This document shows positions 1 to 8,871 of a DNA stretch of 64,000 nucleotides, in pieces; position 1 is the first letter of the stretch; every line of letters starts with the position of its first letter. This stretch comes from Psychrosphaera sp. F3M07. Its GTDB lineage: Bacteria > Pseudomonadota > Gammaproteobacteria > Enterobacterales > Alteromonadaceae. The stretch lies in assembly GCF_018860345.1 (NCBI RefSeq), contig NZ_JAHKPJ010000025.1, positions 400,687 through 464,686 of the forward strand. Reading direction: 5' to 3'. A model generated the notes under the pieces. The model did not search any database and was not told where the DNA came from. It saw only the letters and a program-made list of their open reading frames with translations. The position numbers and the translations under genes were made by a program.

Positions 1-175
1 GCAACTTGTCAGCAAATATATGATCCCACTTCTCATCAACCATGGAGGCAGTATCGTCCCAATAATCCAACATCGCTTGACGTGTTACGTCAGGCCAATA
101 ATGGTGGCTATGACAGGCAAAATGTTGGATGTTTGGACGAGCGGCTAAAAACTGTTTATACAAGTGTTGATACAT
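1..175 (-). CDS. Kynureninase-like PLP enzyme, 5' fragment (runs off the window)
   Basis: Reading the minus strand from the ATG at 175 gives about 58 residues beginning MYQHLYKQFLAARPN and containing FACHSHHYWPDVTRQAMLDY. This is the N-terminal signature I associate with bacterial kynureninase-like, fold-type I PLP enzymes (aminotransferase class V). The rest, including the PLP lysine, lies outside the window. The frame stays open upstream of the ATG to a stop near 212-214 without another good start, so 175 is the likely start, although no strong Shine-Dalgarno is visible. It follows the hflC terminator, so it is a separate transcription unit. The family call rests on a short stretch. Confidence 0.6.
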   Translation of the reverse strand, partial: MYQHLYKQFLAARPNIQHFACHSHHYWPDVTRQAMLDYWDDTASMVDEKWDHIFADKL

Positions 176-253
176 AGAAGATTTAGAACCATTAGTTGAT
201 ATGTAAATGTTTAAGTTAATTGCAGCTAAAGTACCGAGTTAATAACCTTCAGG

Positions 254-284
254 CAATAAAAAAGGCTCTATCGATAGAGCCTTT
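254..284 (-). terminator. Rho-independent terminator of the hfl superoperon
   Basis: A perfect 24-base palindrome at 261-284 (arms AAAGGCTCTATC and GATAGAGCCTTT) lies 20 bases past the hflC stop. On the minus strand it is followed by a run of seven T. It should end transcription of hflX-hflK-hflC before the kynureninase-like gene. Confidence 0.85.
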
Positions 285-304
285 CATTTAATGTTTTGTA
301 AACA

Positions 305-1180
305 TTAATTACCTGATGTGGATTTCATGTATTTAAAGAAGTCACTATCAGGTTCAATAACTAAAATATCATTTTTGCTATTAAAACTGTTTTTGTAAGC
401 ATCTAAGCTACGAACAAAAGCAAAAAACTCTGGATTTTTACCAAACGCTTTTGCGTATATCTGTGCAGCGATAGCTTCACCTTGACCACGTAACATTTGC
501 GCTTCACGTTCAGCTTCAGCCAATAAGACGGTAATACGAGCATCAATATCCGCACGGATAATTTCAGCACGCTCTTGACCTTCTGAGCGGTGAGCTTTTG
601 CTACTTTCAAACGTTCAGTACGCATACGTTCAAATATAAACTTACTTACTTCTAGTGGTAAGTTAATTTGTTTCACACGAACATCAAGAACTTCAATACC
701 TAAATCGCTAGAGCTCTTAGCTGCAACAATAGCTTGTTGCATTAACTCTTCACGTTCACCAGATACAATTTCTTTAATCGTACGAGTACCAAACTCTGTT
801 CTTAGTGCGTTGTTTACTTTTTGTTTTAATAACTGTTCAGCTTGGGTTTTTAAACCACCAGTTGAAAGATAATAAGTGGCAAAGTCAGATACGCGCCATT
901 TAATGAATGAGTCAACGATTAAGTCTTTTTTCTCTGCCGTTACAAAACGGTCAGGGATATCATCCAAAGTTTGAATACGAGCATCAAGTTTTTTAACTTT
1001 CTCAACAAATGGCAGTTTAAAGTGTAAACCTGGACCATAAACAACCGTCACGTCAGCGCTATCACGCTTAACTTTACCAAATTGAATCACGATTCCACGT
1101 TGACCTTCACTAACCACGAATAATGAAGAAAACGATAATAAAATAACTAAAATCAGGGCAACTATACTAAAATTTTTCAT
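305..1180 (-). CDS. hflC: HflC, SPFH/band-7 subunit of the FtsH-modulating complex
   Basis: HflC forms with HflK a large inner-membrane complex that encloses and modulates the FtsH protease. The 291-residue protein has one N-terminal membrane segment (about residues 5-24), then a periplasmic SPFH/band-7 domain beginning SEGQRGIVIQFGKV. A charged helical stretch at about 195-250 is rich in A, E and R, with EREAQMLRGQGEAIAAQIYA as the oligomerisation helix typical of the family. Length matches E. coli HflC closely apart from a small size difference. It lies two bases after hflK and is the last gene of the superoperon. Call is certain from both sequence and context. Confidence 0.95.
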   Translation of the reverse strand: MKNFSIVALILVILLSFSSLFVVSEGQRGIVIQFGKVKRDSADVTVVYGPGLHFKLPFVEKVKKLDARIQTLDDIPDRFVTAEKKDLIVDSFIKWRVSDFATYYLSTGGLKTQAEQLLKQKVNNALRTEFGTRTIKEIVSGEREELMQQAIVAAKSSSDLGIEVLDVRVKQINLPLEVSKFIFERMRTERLKVAKAHRSEGQERAEIIRADIDARITVLLAEAEREAQMLRGQGEAIAAQIYAKAFGKNPEFFAFVRSLDAYKNSFNSKNDILVIEPDSDFFKYMKSTSGN

Positions 1181-1182
1181 GC

Positions 1183-2340
1183 TTAGTTTCTCCCATCATT
1201 TGAGCGATCAGTACGGCCATTACGACCCGTTGTACTTTGTGTAGGTTGGGTTGTATTACCTGAACCAGTATTGTAATTCACATTTTCACGATTACTGTCA
1301 GACTTAACATTGTTTTGCTGTTGCATTATTTTATCCAACGGAAGATACATCATGTTGCCGCCCCCTGTAGTATTAACCAGGATTTTTGATGTATTAGAGT
1401 AAACTTGCTCCATCGTCTCTAAATACAAACGATCTTTGGTTACTTTAGGCGCCGCTTTATATTCAGGTAACAATTGCTCAAACTTAGCAACTTGACCTTC
1501 TGAAGCCAAAATCTTACCTTGTTTATAAGCCGTCGCTTCTTGGATCATTCTATTTACTTGACCACGAGCTCTAGGTTCAACTTCACTTTCGTATGCTTTT
1601 GCTTCATTAACATAACGAACTTCATCTTCCTGTGCCGCAATCGCATCATCAAATGCATCTTTCACTTCTTCAGGAGGACGAGCGTCTTTAAAGTTAACAT
1701 CAACGATGATCAAACCTAAGTTATAAGGCTCTATCACTTTCTCAAGTTCACGCCATGTATTTTGACGAACCACTTCACGACCAGATGTTAAGATGTCATC
1801 CATTCTTGAGTGACCAATAACCATACGTAATGCACTGTCTGTAGCTTGACGTAAACTATTTTCTGGATTTGGCGTAGAGAATAAGAAGTCACGTGGGTTA
1901 ACCACTTTATATTGCACTTCCATTTCAACACGTACCACATTTTCATCTTTAGTTAACATGAAACCTGCAGCTGGTAGAGTTCTAACCGTTTGAATGTTGA
2001 CCGGATAAACTTCTTGAATAAATGTCCATTTAAACTGAATACCTGGATCTTCCAACGAAGAGTATTCACCAAAGGTTAAAACAACCCCGCGCTCTGCTTC
2101 TTTTAACGTATAAATTCCAGATAGAACCCATATTAAAAAGCCAACGACCAATACTAATATAAACCCCATTGAACCACTCGGCTTTTTAGCTTCGCCAGTT
2201 CCAGATGGTTTACCACCAAACATGCCATTAAATCGTTTGCCTAAATCTTTAAACAACTCATCGAGATCCGGTGGACCTTGATCTTTACCGCGATTTTTCC
2301 ACGGATCGTTGTCATTATTTCCCGGTTCATTCCAGGCCAT
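1183..2340 (-). CDS. hflK: HflK, SPFH/band-7 partner of HflC
   Basis: Partner subunit of HflC in the FtsH regulatory complex. The N-terminal cytoplasmic tail is Gly/Asn/Pro-rich (MAWNEPGNNDNDPW, then DQGPPDLDELF). A single membrane segment follows at about residues 60-80, then the SPFH domain (YTLKEAERGVVLTFGEY onward) and a low-complexity Asn/Thr/Ser C-terminal tail. A frame from an upstream TTG at 2352 adds four residues. I chose the ATG at 2340 because GGAG sits six bases upstream and E. coli HflK begins MAWNQPGN in the same way. Length is 385 residues. Located between hflX and hflC as in other gammaproteobacteria. Confidence 0.95.
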   Translation of the reverse strand: MAWNEPGNNDNDPWKNRGKDQGPPDLDELFKDLGKRFNGMFGGKPSGTGEAKKPSGSMGFILVLVVGFLIWVLSGIYTLKEAERGVVLTFGEYSSLEDPGIQFKWTFIQEVYPVNIQTVRTLPAAGFMLTKDENVVRVEMEVQYKVVNPRDFLFSTPNPENSLRQATDSALRMVIGHSRMDDILTSGREVVRQNTWRELEKVIEPYNLGLIIVDVNFKDARPPEEVKDAFDDAIAAQEDEVRYVNEAKAYESEVEPRARGQVNRMIQEATAYKQGKILASEGQVAKFEQLLPEYKAAPKVTKDRLYLETMEQVYSNTSKILVNTTGGGNMMYLPLDKIMQQQNNVKSDSNRENVNYNTGSGNTTQPTQSTTGRNGRTDRSNDGRN

Positions 2341-2440
2341 ATATTGCTCCAATCTTTATCTAAAGTTTCTGTCCGCTAATTTAGCAAAAGCACTAAAATA
2401 ACTCTATGTAATCTATGAAAAATTAACATGTTTATTGTAT

Positions 2441-3730
2441 TTAATGCTGCACACGCCACTTTTCAATAGCATAACCCAGCTGTTTGTTAATTTTTTGCTC
2501 GTCAATTAAAGATATTCGGACATGCGTTAACCACTGTCCTTCATCATTTATACTTTCATCCAACACCGCATTTAGCTGATATAAACTGGCTCGTAATTTA
2601 CCTTCTGTTGCCGGTAACACAAGTTCCATCTCAACCATAGATAGACCAAGTATTTCAGAAATAGCTTGTTCAACTAATTCTAGACCTTGTTTATCTCTGG
2701 CTGAACACCACACTGCTTTTGGTAAACCTTCATCATCTCGTTCAATGTGAGGTTCGATATCTTGCAATAAATCAATTTTATTAAAGATAATTAACTGTGT
2801 GACTTCATCAGCTTCAATTTCTTTTAATACTTCAGCCACTTGTTCCATGTTATCCGCGCGTCGAATATCTGCAGCATCAACGACATGTAATTGTAAATCT
2901 GCTTCTCTAGTTTCGGTCAATGTTGCTTTAAATGCAGCAACAAGATCATGCGGTAAGTGGCGAATAAAACCAACCGTATCTGCCAATATGGTTTCACCAA
3001 CATCGGCAATGTCTATTTTTCTTAATGTTGGGTCTAATGTAGCAAATAACTGATCGGCCGCATAAACATCAGCATTAGTGATAGCGTTAAACAATGTTGA
3101 TTTACCCGCATTGGTATAACCAACTAATGAAACGGTTGGCACTTCTGCTTTTTTTCTGGACCGTCGACCTTGCTCACGTTGTTTTGATACTTTTTCCAAA
3201 CGTGCCAATATGTGCGTGATCCTAGCGCGTAATAATCGTCTGTCCGTTTCTAGCTGTGTTTCACCGGGACCGCGTAACCCTATCCCACCTTTTTGGCGTT
3301 CTAAGTGGGTCCAACCTCGAATTAAGCGCGTAGAAATATGCTTTAACTGAGCAAGTTCTACTTGCAACTTACCTTCATGTGTTCTGGCTCGTTGTGCAAA
3401 GATATCAAGTATCAATCCGGTTCTATCCAATACACGACACTGGAATAATGCTTCTAAGTTACGCTCCTGAGAAGGAGACAATGCATGATTAAAAATGACA
3501 ATTTCTGCTCCCGATACTTTTACCGCATCGGCTATCTCTTGCGCTTTACCTGTGCCAACATAATATTTGGCATCTGGATTTTGTCTTGATGTGGTGATCA
3601 CTGACGATGCAGTAACACCTGCGGAAGATACTAATAAACCTAATTCTTCTAAATCTTCTCTGTCACTTTCATCAGAGAAATTAACGTGAACTAATATAGC
3701 TAGTTCGCCGCCTTCATATCTATCAAACAA
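2441..3730 (-). CDS. hflX: HflX, ribosome-splitting GTPase
   Basis: HflX is a translational GTPase that binds stalled or heat-damaged 50S/70S ribosomes and splits them. The 429-residue protein begins [16 protein letters not shown]. It contains the family hallmark [14 protein letters not shown], the glycine-rich [18 protein letters not shown], the P-loop GYTNAGKST near residue 205, [13 protein letters not shown] (G3) and NKIDLL (G4). The start codon is TTG at 3730 with AGGA seven bases upstream, and alignment with E. coli MFDRYDAGEQ supports it. A good terminator lies between hfq and hflX, so hflX may depend on readthrough or its own promoter. Confidence 0.96.
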   Translation of the reverse strand: MFDRYEGGELAILVHVNFSDESDREDLEELGLLVSSAGVTASSVITTSRQNPDAKYYVGTGKAQEIADAVKVSGAEIVIFNHALSPSQERNLEALFQCRVLDRTGLILDIFAQRARTHEGKLQVELAQLKHISTRLIRGWTHLERQKGGIGLRGPGETQLETDRRLLRARITHILARLEKVSKQREQGRRSRKKAEVPTVSLVGYTNAGKSTLFNAITNADVYAADQLFATLDPTLRKIDIADVGETILADTVGFIRHLPHDLVAAFKATLTETREADLQLHVVDAADIRRADNMEQVAEVLKEIEADEVTQLIIFNKIDLLQDIEPHIERDDEGLPKAVWCSARDKQGLELVEQAISEILGLSMVEMELVLPATEGKLRASLYQLNAVLDESINDEGQWLTHVRISLIDEQKINKQLGYAIEKWRVQH

Positions 3731-3760
3731 TAGTGTGTCCTAGTTATTTATTACAACGCA

Positions 3761-3794
3761 AAAAAGGAAATACACATTGGCATATTTCCTTTTT
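3761..3794 (-). terminator. Terminator/attenuator between hfq and hflX
   Basis: Twelve-base perfect arms at 3761-3772 (AAAAAGGAAATA) and 3783-3794 enclose a ten-base loop and end in a T run on the minus strand, 37 bases past the hfq stop. It probably ends most hfq transcripts and sets a lower level of hflX-hflK-hflC. Confidence 0.75.
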
Positions 3795-3830
3795 ATCATC
3801 AATCATCAGAATTGTTACCAATTATAACGA

Positions 3831-4079
3831 TTATTCTGTTTCTTCAGCACCAGCTTGGTAATGCGGATTCGTTTGGAATGGTCTAGCTGGAACTATCGTA
3901 GAAATGGCATGTTTATAAACCATTTGGCTAAGTGTATTCTTTAACAAGATCACAAATTGGTCGAATGACTCAACTTGACCTTGCAATTTAATACCGTTCA
4001 CTAAATAGATCGAAACTGGAATACGTTCACGGCGTAACGCGTTCAAAAATGGGTCCTGTAAAGACTGCCCCTTGGCCAT
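3831..4079 (-). CDS. hfq: Hfq, RNA chaperone
   Basis: Hexameric Sm-like RNA chaperone that pairs small RNAs with mRNAs. The 82-residue protein has the classic start [20 protein letters not shown]. Its Sm1 segment includes [22 protein letters not shown], and its Sm2 segment includes the YKHAISTI motif (distal and proximal RNA faces). The C-terminal tail after about residue 66 is short ([15 protein letters not shown]), unlike the long tail of E. coli Hfq (102 residues), as is common in marine relatives. AAGGAAG lies just upstream of the ATG. It is flanked by an inverted repeat after miaA and a terminator before hflX. Confidence 0.97.
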   Translation of the reverse strand: MAKGQSLQDPFLNALRRERIPVSIYLVNGIKLQGQVESFDQFVILLKNTLSQMVYKHAISTIVPARPFQTNPHYQAGAEETE

Positions 4080-4117
4080 GTTTCTTCCTTCTTCTTATTA
4101 TTTATTGTTATTTTAAT

Positions 4118-4146
4118 ATTAGATAACTATAGATTAGTTATCTAAT
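4118..4146. repeat. Inverted repeat between miaA and hfq
   Basis: Perfect 11-base arms (ATTAGATAACT at 4118-4128, complement at 4136-4146) around a seven-base loop, starting four bases past the miaA stop. There is no clean T run on the minus strand, so it may be a weak terminator, an RNA processing or stability hairpin, or an operator near an hfq promoter. Confidence 0.55.
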
Positions 4147-4149
4147 AAG

Positions 4150-5085
4150 TTAACAGCTTAGCGAGTTTAATATTCGTTGCAAGTTTTCTTTTTCATTACC
4201 TATAACTAATTGAGTCATGTTTTGCCAACTCCTCAACCAGGTCAATTGTCTTTTTGCCAATTGACGTGTCGCAACAATACCTCTAAATATCATCTCTTCT
4301 TTATCTAACTTACCGTCTAAATACTCCCACATTTGTCGATAACCGACAGAACGCATGGAAGGTAGATCTAAATGTAAGTCACCACGTAGATATAAGGCCT
4401 TAACTTCATTTTCAAAGCCCAAATCTAACATTTTATGGAATCTTTGCTCAATTCGCTGGTGTAACTGGGTCTTATCTTCACATTGAAAAGCAAATTGTTT
4501 CACTGGATACGGTATCGGCTGCTTTTCTTTTTTCATTAAGTCAGTCATGGTCTGTCCACTGAACAGAAAAATTTCATAGGCTCGATTAATTCGCTGTGGA
4601 TCGTTAGGGTGTATACGTTGTGCTGAAACTGGATCGACTTCAGCCAGTTTATCGTGGACGTGAGCCCAACCATGTTGATTGGCTGTTTCTTCAATCTCGG
4701 CACGTACTTTTTCTTGTGCTTCAGGTAACTCAGAAATTCCTTCAACTAATGATTTAAAGTACATCATAGTGCCACCAACTAAAATGGGTGTTTTACCTTT
4801 TTGGTAGGCCTTTTCTATTTCTATCAACGCATCTCGCCTGAAGTCAGCGGCGGAATATATTTGTTTAGGATCCAAAAAGTCGATTAATTTATGCGGATAA
4901 CGCTCTAACTCTTGGGAGGTCGGTTTTGCAGTTCCAATGTCCATGCCTTTATAAATAAGTGCAGAATCAACACTAATAATCTCGCCATTTACTTGATCAC
5001 AAAGGGTCATAGCCAGATCAGTTTTACCTGATGCTGTTGGCCCCATGATCGTGATAACTGGATGTTTAACTTGTTGATGTCCCAT
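4150..5085 (-). CDS. miaA: MiaA, tRNA dimethylallyltransferase
   Basis: Transfers the dimethylallyl group to A37 of tRNAs that read UNN codons, the first step of ms2i6A synthesis. The P-loop GPTASGKT is at residues 15-22. [16 protein letters not shown] follows, then the acceptor-binding segment [17 protein letters not shown]. The conserved C-terminal [14 protein letters not shown] and [15 protein letters not shown] (tRNA binding) are also seen. Length is 311 residues, usual for the family. It sits between mutL (35 bases) and hfq, the invariant gammaproteobacterial order. Confidence 0.96.
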   Translation of the reverse strand: MGHQQVKHPVITIMGPTASGKTDLAMTLCDQVNGEIISVDSALIYKGMDIGTAKPTSQELERYPHKLIDFLDPKQIYSAADFRRDALIEIEKAYQKGKTPILVGGTMMYFKSLVEGISELPEAQEKVRAEIEETANQHGWAHVHDKLAEVDPVSAQRIHPNDPQRINRAYEIFLFSGQTMTDLMKKEKQPIPYPVKQFAFQCEDKTQLHQRIEQRFHKMLDLGFENEVKALYLRGDLHLDLPSMRSVGYRQMWEYLDGKLDKEEMIFRGIVATRQLAKRQLTWLRSWQNMTQLVIGNEKENLQRILNSLSC

Positions 5086-5120
5086 ATTTATACGTTCTTT
5101 CCTAATACAGATTGAAGACT

Positions 5121-7013
5121 TTATTGATTTAATAGAGCGCTAGGGTTTAATTTTAAACCTGACTGTTTCAGTTTAGCTATAAAACCATTTTGTTTAGCAT
5201 TATGTTGTAAAAAGTCGATGATTTGTTGATCTGACATTACTGCGGTTTTCTGCTCTAGAATTTTTTCAATCAGGAGCTCGGCCGTCAATGGCGCGGTCAT
5301 TATTTGATTAAAAAAGGTTGGTAATGTTCGACTATTTTCATTACTGCGTAATATTGCAGGTACTTGTTTAACAATCAAAAAGTGCTGATGTAACATTAAA
5401 TCAAAACCATGATCGGCTAACGTAGATAAATACTCTTCACACCATCTTTTTTCGTCAACCGATAATTTCAATCTCACTGGCACTAACAGTGGCGTTTTCA
5501 TTAATCTTTGAGTTTCAACCAATTGAACGTTTGAAGACTGTGGTTTGACATATAAATTTGCATCAACAAGCCATATCTCTTGCTCTATTAGGCAATATCC
5601 ATATCTATTTTGTTGTATAAACAAGACCGAAAAGTCGTTTACAGATTCCGCTAATATCTTAGGATCTGTCTGTTTTTCTTTATCATTGTCCGGTCTATTG
5701 TTAACAAAAGTTTCTTTATTTGCAGGACTGACGGCTTGAGTAAGTTGGTATTCGGTTAATTTTTCAGGTCGATTCAATGCCGTATAAAGGTTTGGTGTAT
5801 TACCTTTTGGTATATTAAGTCGGGCTTTATCTGTAGCCGTTACTAAATCAGACTTTTCGATTTCAGTTTGCGCAACCGCATGTTGATAATCCTTATTTGG
5901 TTCGGATAACCAAGATGGTGAAACTTCTTTGCCTGCATTTTGCGTTTCAGTTTCAGTTTCAGTTTCAAGCTCTTCGTCTAAAGCTAATTCTTGTTCATGC
6001 ATTTGAAAGCTGTCTAACGCATCTTTAATCGTTTTTACAATAAGATCATGCAATAAACGCGCATGATGAAACCGTACCTCATGTTTAGCAGGGTGCACAT
6101 TTACATCCACTTCATTAGCCGGCAACTCTATGAATATGACATATTCTGGTAATTGTTCTGGATGTAACAACTGCCCATAAGCTTGTCGAATTGCATGTTG
6201 GATCAATTTATCACGCATCATTCGACCATTAACAAAGGAATATTGTGCAGGGTTCACTGACACACATAACTCTGGGGCTTTAATCCAAACGGCTATGCTG
6301 ACCTGTTCATATTTACTGGTAAAGACACTAGCTGAGTCAATAAAACTTGTGTTAATCACCTCCGCTATTCGTTTACTTTTTTGCTCAACAACACCTAAGG
6401 TTTCTGAATGAGCTCTATATTTCTTAATCACTTTTTGATTATGTTTTAATATAAAACTAACATCCGGGCGACTAAGCGCTATGCGTTTAATCAAGGTTTC
6501 AATATGGTTAAATTCGGTTTTTTCAGCTCTTAAGAATTTTCGTCTAGCGGGTGTATTAAAAAACAAATCAACCACATCGACACTAGTGCCATTTGGATGG
6601 GCCGCAGGTTTAATATCCACGTTCATGGCCAACCCTTCTGCCATGGCACTCCAAGCTTCATTTTGCTCCGCTGGTTTTGATGTCATGGTCAAACGAGACA
6701 CCGAACTAATACTCGCTAGTGCTTCGCCCCTAAAACCAAGACTACTGATGGCTTCTAAATCATCAATATTGGCAATTTTACTGGTGGCATGACGTGATAA
6801 GGCTAAGGTAAGCTGTTCTTTGTCGATCCCTTTGCCATTATCACGAATTAAAATTCGTTTATGACCACCACGATCAATATCAACTTCAACTTTGCTAGCG
6901 CCAGCATCTAAGGCATTTTCGACTAATTCTTTAACCACAGAGGCGGGGCGTTCAACAACTTCACCCGCAGCGATTTGGTTTGCCAGCTGAGGTGGCAATA
7001 TCTTAATTGTCAT
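5121..7013 (-). CDS. mutL: MutL, DNA mismatch repair ATPase
   Basis: MutL couples MutS mismatch recognition to the nicking and excision machinery. The GHKL ATPase domain is intact: [15 protein letters not shown] and [10 protein letters not shown] in the first 100 residues. The transducer domain follows ([19 protein letters not shown], then [15 protein letters not shown]). A poorly conserved linker spans about residues 345-460. The C-terminal dimerisation domain is at about 460-630 and lacks the DQHAXXEX2E endonuclease motif, as expected in species using MutH. The linker carries a run of Glu-Thr encoded by four copies of a six-base repeat (5944-5967). Length 630 residues. It is ten bases downstream of amiB. 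Confidence 0.96.
   Translation of the reverse strand: MTIKILPPQLANQIAAGEVVERPASVVKELVENALDAGASKVEVDIDRGGHKRILIRDNGKGIDKEQLTLALSRHATSKIANIDDLEAISSLGFRGEALASISSVSRLTMTSKPAEQNEAWSAMAEGLAMNVDIKPAAHPNGTSVDVVDLFFNTPARRKFLRAEKTEFNHIETLIKRIALSRPDVSFILKHNQKVIKKYRAHSETLGVVEQKSKRIAEVINTSFIDSASVFTSKYEQVSIAVWIKAPELCVSVNPAQYSFVNGRMMRDKLIQHAIRQAYGQLLHPEQLPEYVIFIELPANEVDVNVHPAKHEVRFHHARLLHDLIVKTIKDALDSFQMHEQELALDEELETETETETQNAGKEVSPSWLSEPNKDYQHAVAQTEIEKSDLVTATDKARLNIPKGNTPNLYTALNRPEKLTEYQLTQAVSPANKETFVNNRPDNDKEKQTDPKILAESVNDFSVLFIQQNRYGYCLIEQEIWLVDANLYVKPQSSNVQLVETQRLMKTPLLVPVRLKLSVDEKRWCEEYLSTLADHGFDLMLHQHFLIVKQVPAILRSNENSRTLPTFFNQIMTAPLTAELLIEKILEQKTAVMSDQQIIDFLQHNAKQNGFIAKLKQSGLKLNPSALLNQ
5944..5967. repeat. 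Four tandem copies of a six-base repeat inside mutL
   Basis: GTTTCA is repeated four times head to tail, encoding alternating Glu-Thr at about residues 349-357 of the MutL linker. Copy changes would stay in frame. Confidence 0.9.
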
Positions 7014-7022
7014 AAACGAAAA

Positions 7023-8345
7023 CTAAGATTGAGGAATGGACAATACCTGCCCAATTTTAATATTGTTGGAACGTAAGTTATTCGCTTCTTTGATCTTGCT
7101 GACGGTTACATTGTAATTTTGCGCGACCAGAGACAACGACTCTCCACGTTTTACTTTGTGTTTCACATCTTTAAATTTAGCAAAGTAAGAACCATCAGGT
7201 GGGTTTCTTTTAAAATAGCTATTTACTGCCGTGAATATAGAATTAGCCATCTTATTTTGGAACCAGTTATTTATCAGTAACTTCTCTTCTTTCGGATTTG
7301 AAATGAATCCGGTTTCCACCAATATTGACGGTATATCTGGTGACTTCAACACGCCAAAACTGGCGGACTGCGGAGAACGTTTGTGCAACTTAGTGATGTC
7401 TTTTAACTCGCCCAAGATCTCTTTTGCTACCAAGTAACCTTGCGACATAGAATGATCCATCGACATGTCCAATAAGGTACGTACTAAATATTTTTCTGTC
7501 GTAGTATTCTTAATGGCATCACCCGCCCCGCCTAACAACTCGGAGTGTTTTTCTTTTTTCTCTAACCATTTACCAATTTCAGAATTGGCTCTGCGTGGGC
7601 TTAGTGTCCAGACACCAGCTCCTGATGGATGAGGTGTATGGTATGCATCTGCGTGTATGGATATTAATAAATCAGCGTTAGCGTTTCTCGCTTTTTCGGT
7701 ACGCCCATGGACACTAATATAATAGTCTCCAGTACGTGTCATTACTGCAGTTAAGCCAGGCTGTTTGTTAATGAGTGCTTCTAATTTTTTTGAGATAGCA
7801 AGGGTAATACGCTTTTCATAATTACCTTTACCACCAATAGAACCCGGATCTTCACCACCATGTCCGGCATCGATGGCAATTATTATGTCTCGATCCGATT
7901 CCATTTTCTTTTGATTTTCTGCAACTTTGGCTTCAGTGTCTACCAAGTCAATTACCAGACGATTGCCGTAAGGCGCGGTAGGTTTTAAAGCAAAAATAAT
8001 AGGTTCTATTTTTGACGTTAAATCAAATACCAAACGACTGTCTGACTTGTTTTTAGTGCTGCTACGAATATTTTTTAAGATATCGCTCGATTGAGCTAGG
8101 TTCGATAATTCGGCATTAATAGAAGTGTTTTTTAAATCTAAAACTAAACGTTCAGGGTTGGACAACATAAAATAAGAATATTCTATGGATTGGGTTAAAT
8201 CCAATACCACACGTGTGGAATCTGGTGATGGCCAGACCCTTACGTTTTTAACATTTTTTGCAGCAAACGCTGGCATTGAAAAGCCAATCGTTATCGCTAA
8301 CAAACTGTTAATTAGAATTATTCGGATTATGCTGTTAAGCCACAT
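7023..8345 (-). CDS. amiB: AmiB-type N-acetylmuramoyl-L-alanine amidase
   Basis: Periplasmic zinc amidase that cuts the septal peptidoglycan stem peptide to separate daughter cells. It has a signal peptide (about residues 1-28, ending MPAFAA), then an AMIN domain that binds peptidoglycan (about 30-140). The Amidase_3 domain covers about 165-390, with the zinc motifs DAGHGGEDPG and SIHADAYH and the late motif ILVETGFISNPKEE. A C-terminal LysM domain follows (about 395-440, VKRGESLSLVAQNYNVT). The single LysM is what AmiB-type rather than AmiA-type enzymes carry. Length 440 residues. Lies between tsaE and mutL. Confidence 0.94.
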   Translation of the reverse strand: MWLNSIIRIILINSLLAITIGFSMPAFAAKNVKNVRVWPSPDSTRVVLDLTQSIEYSYFMLSNPERLVLDLKNTSINAELSNLAQSSDILKNIRSSTKNKSDSRLVFDLTSKIEPIIFALKPTAPYGNRLVIDLVDTEAKVAENQKKMESDRDIIIAIDAGHGGEDPGSIGGKGNYEKRITLAISKKLEALINKQPGLTAVMTRTGDYYISVHGRTEKARNANADLLISIHADAYHTPHPSGAGVWTLSPRRANSEIGKWLEKKEKHSELLGGAGDAIKNTTTEKYLVRTLLDMSMDHSMSQGYLVAKEILGELKDITKLHKRSPQSASFGVLKSPDIPSILVETGFISNPKEEKLLINNWFQNKMANSIFTAVNSYFKRNPPDGSYFAKFKDVKHKVKRGESLSLVAQNYNVTVSKIKEANNLRSNNIKIGQVLSIPQS

Positions 8346-8386
8346 TTTATTTCTCTATCTTCTTGTTATAACTGCTTTGAGACTTA

Positions 8387-8851
8387 TTATTTTTGTTTCA
8401 GCAAAGTTAATATACTTGCGCCTTTATCGTTATTAGCAATAAAGGTAATTTTACGGCCTGTATCTACATATTCTAATGTAATATCCAAATCGGCTTGCGG
8501 CAATACACCCGCTCCTTTTTCAGGCCATTCGATTAAACATAATGAATTAAGTTCAAAGTAATCTCGGATCCCCATAAACTCTAACTCTTCCGGATCACCT
8601 AATCGATATAAATCAAAGTGATAAGCGTTTATGCCAGCCAACTCATAAGGCTCTACTAAGGTGTAAGTGGGGCTTTTAACATTGCCTTTATGTCCTAAAC
8701 CTTGAACCACACCACGAGTAAAAGTTGTTTTACCAGCCCCTAAATCACCATGTAAATATATAATAGCTCCGTCTTTAATGACGTCAGCCAGGTGATTGCC
8801 CATTTGGACAGTGGCGAGTTCATCTTTTAATTCAACACTTAGCTCTTTCAT
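8387..8851 (-). CDS. tsaE: TsaE, ATPase of tRNA t6A synthesis
   Basis: TsaE (YjeE) is the ATPase that works with TsaB and TsaD in forming N6-threonylcarbamoyladenosine at A37 of ANN-decoding tRNAs. The Walker A motif GDLGAGKTT is at residues 35-43. SPTYTLVEPYE and FDLYRLGDPEELEFMG are the family signatures, and IEWPEKG is the usual W-containing late motif. Length is 154 residues, typical. It is the head gene of the amiB-mutL-miaA-hfq group, and here directly follows rng rather than an nnr/yjeF gene. Confidence 0.95.
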   Translation of the reverse strand: MKELSVELKDELATVQMGNHLADVIKDGAIIYLHGDLGAGKTTFTRGVVQGLGHKGNVKSPTYTLVEPYELAGINAYHFDLYRLGDPEELEFMGIRDYFELNSLCLIEWPEKGAGVLPQADLDITLEYVDTGRKITFIANNDKGASILTLLKQK

Positions 8852-8871
8852 ACTTTATATTTAACAACTCA

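Noticed and set aside
2341..2352. The TTG at 2352 as the hflK start
   Set aside because: It overlaps the Shine-Dalgarno of the ATG at 2340 and adds residues not present in relatives.
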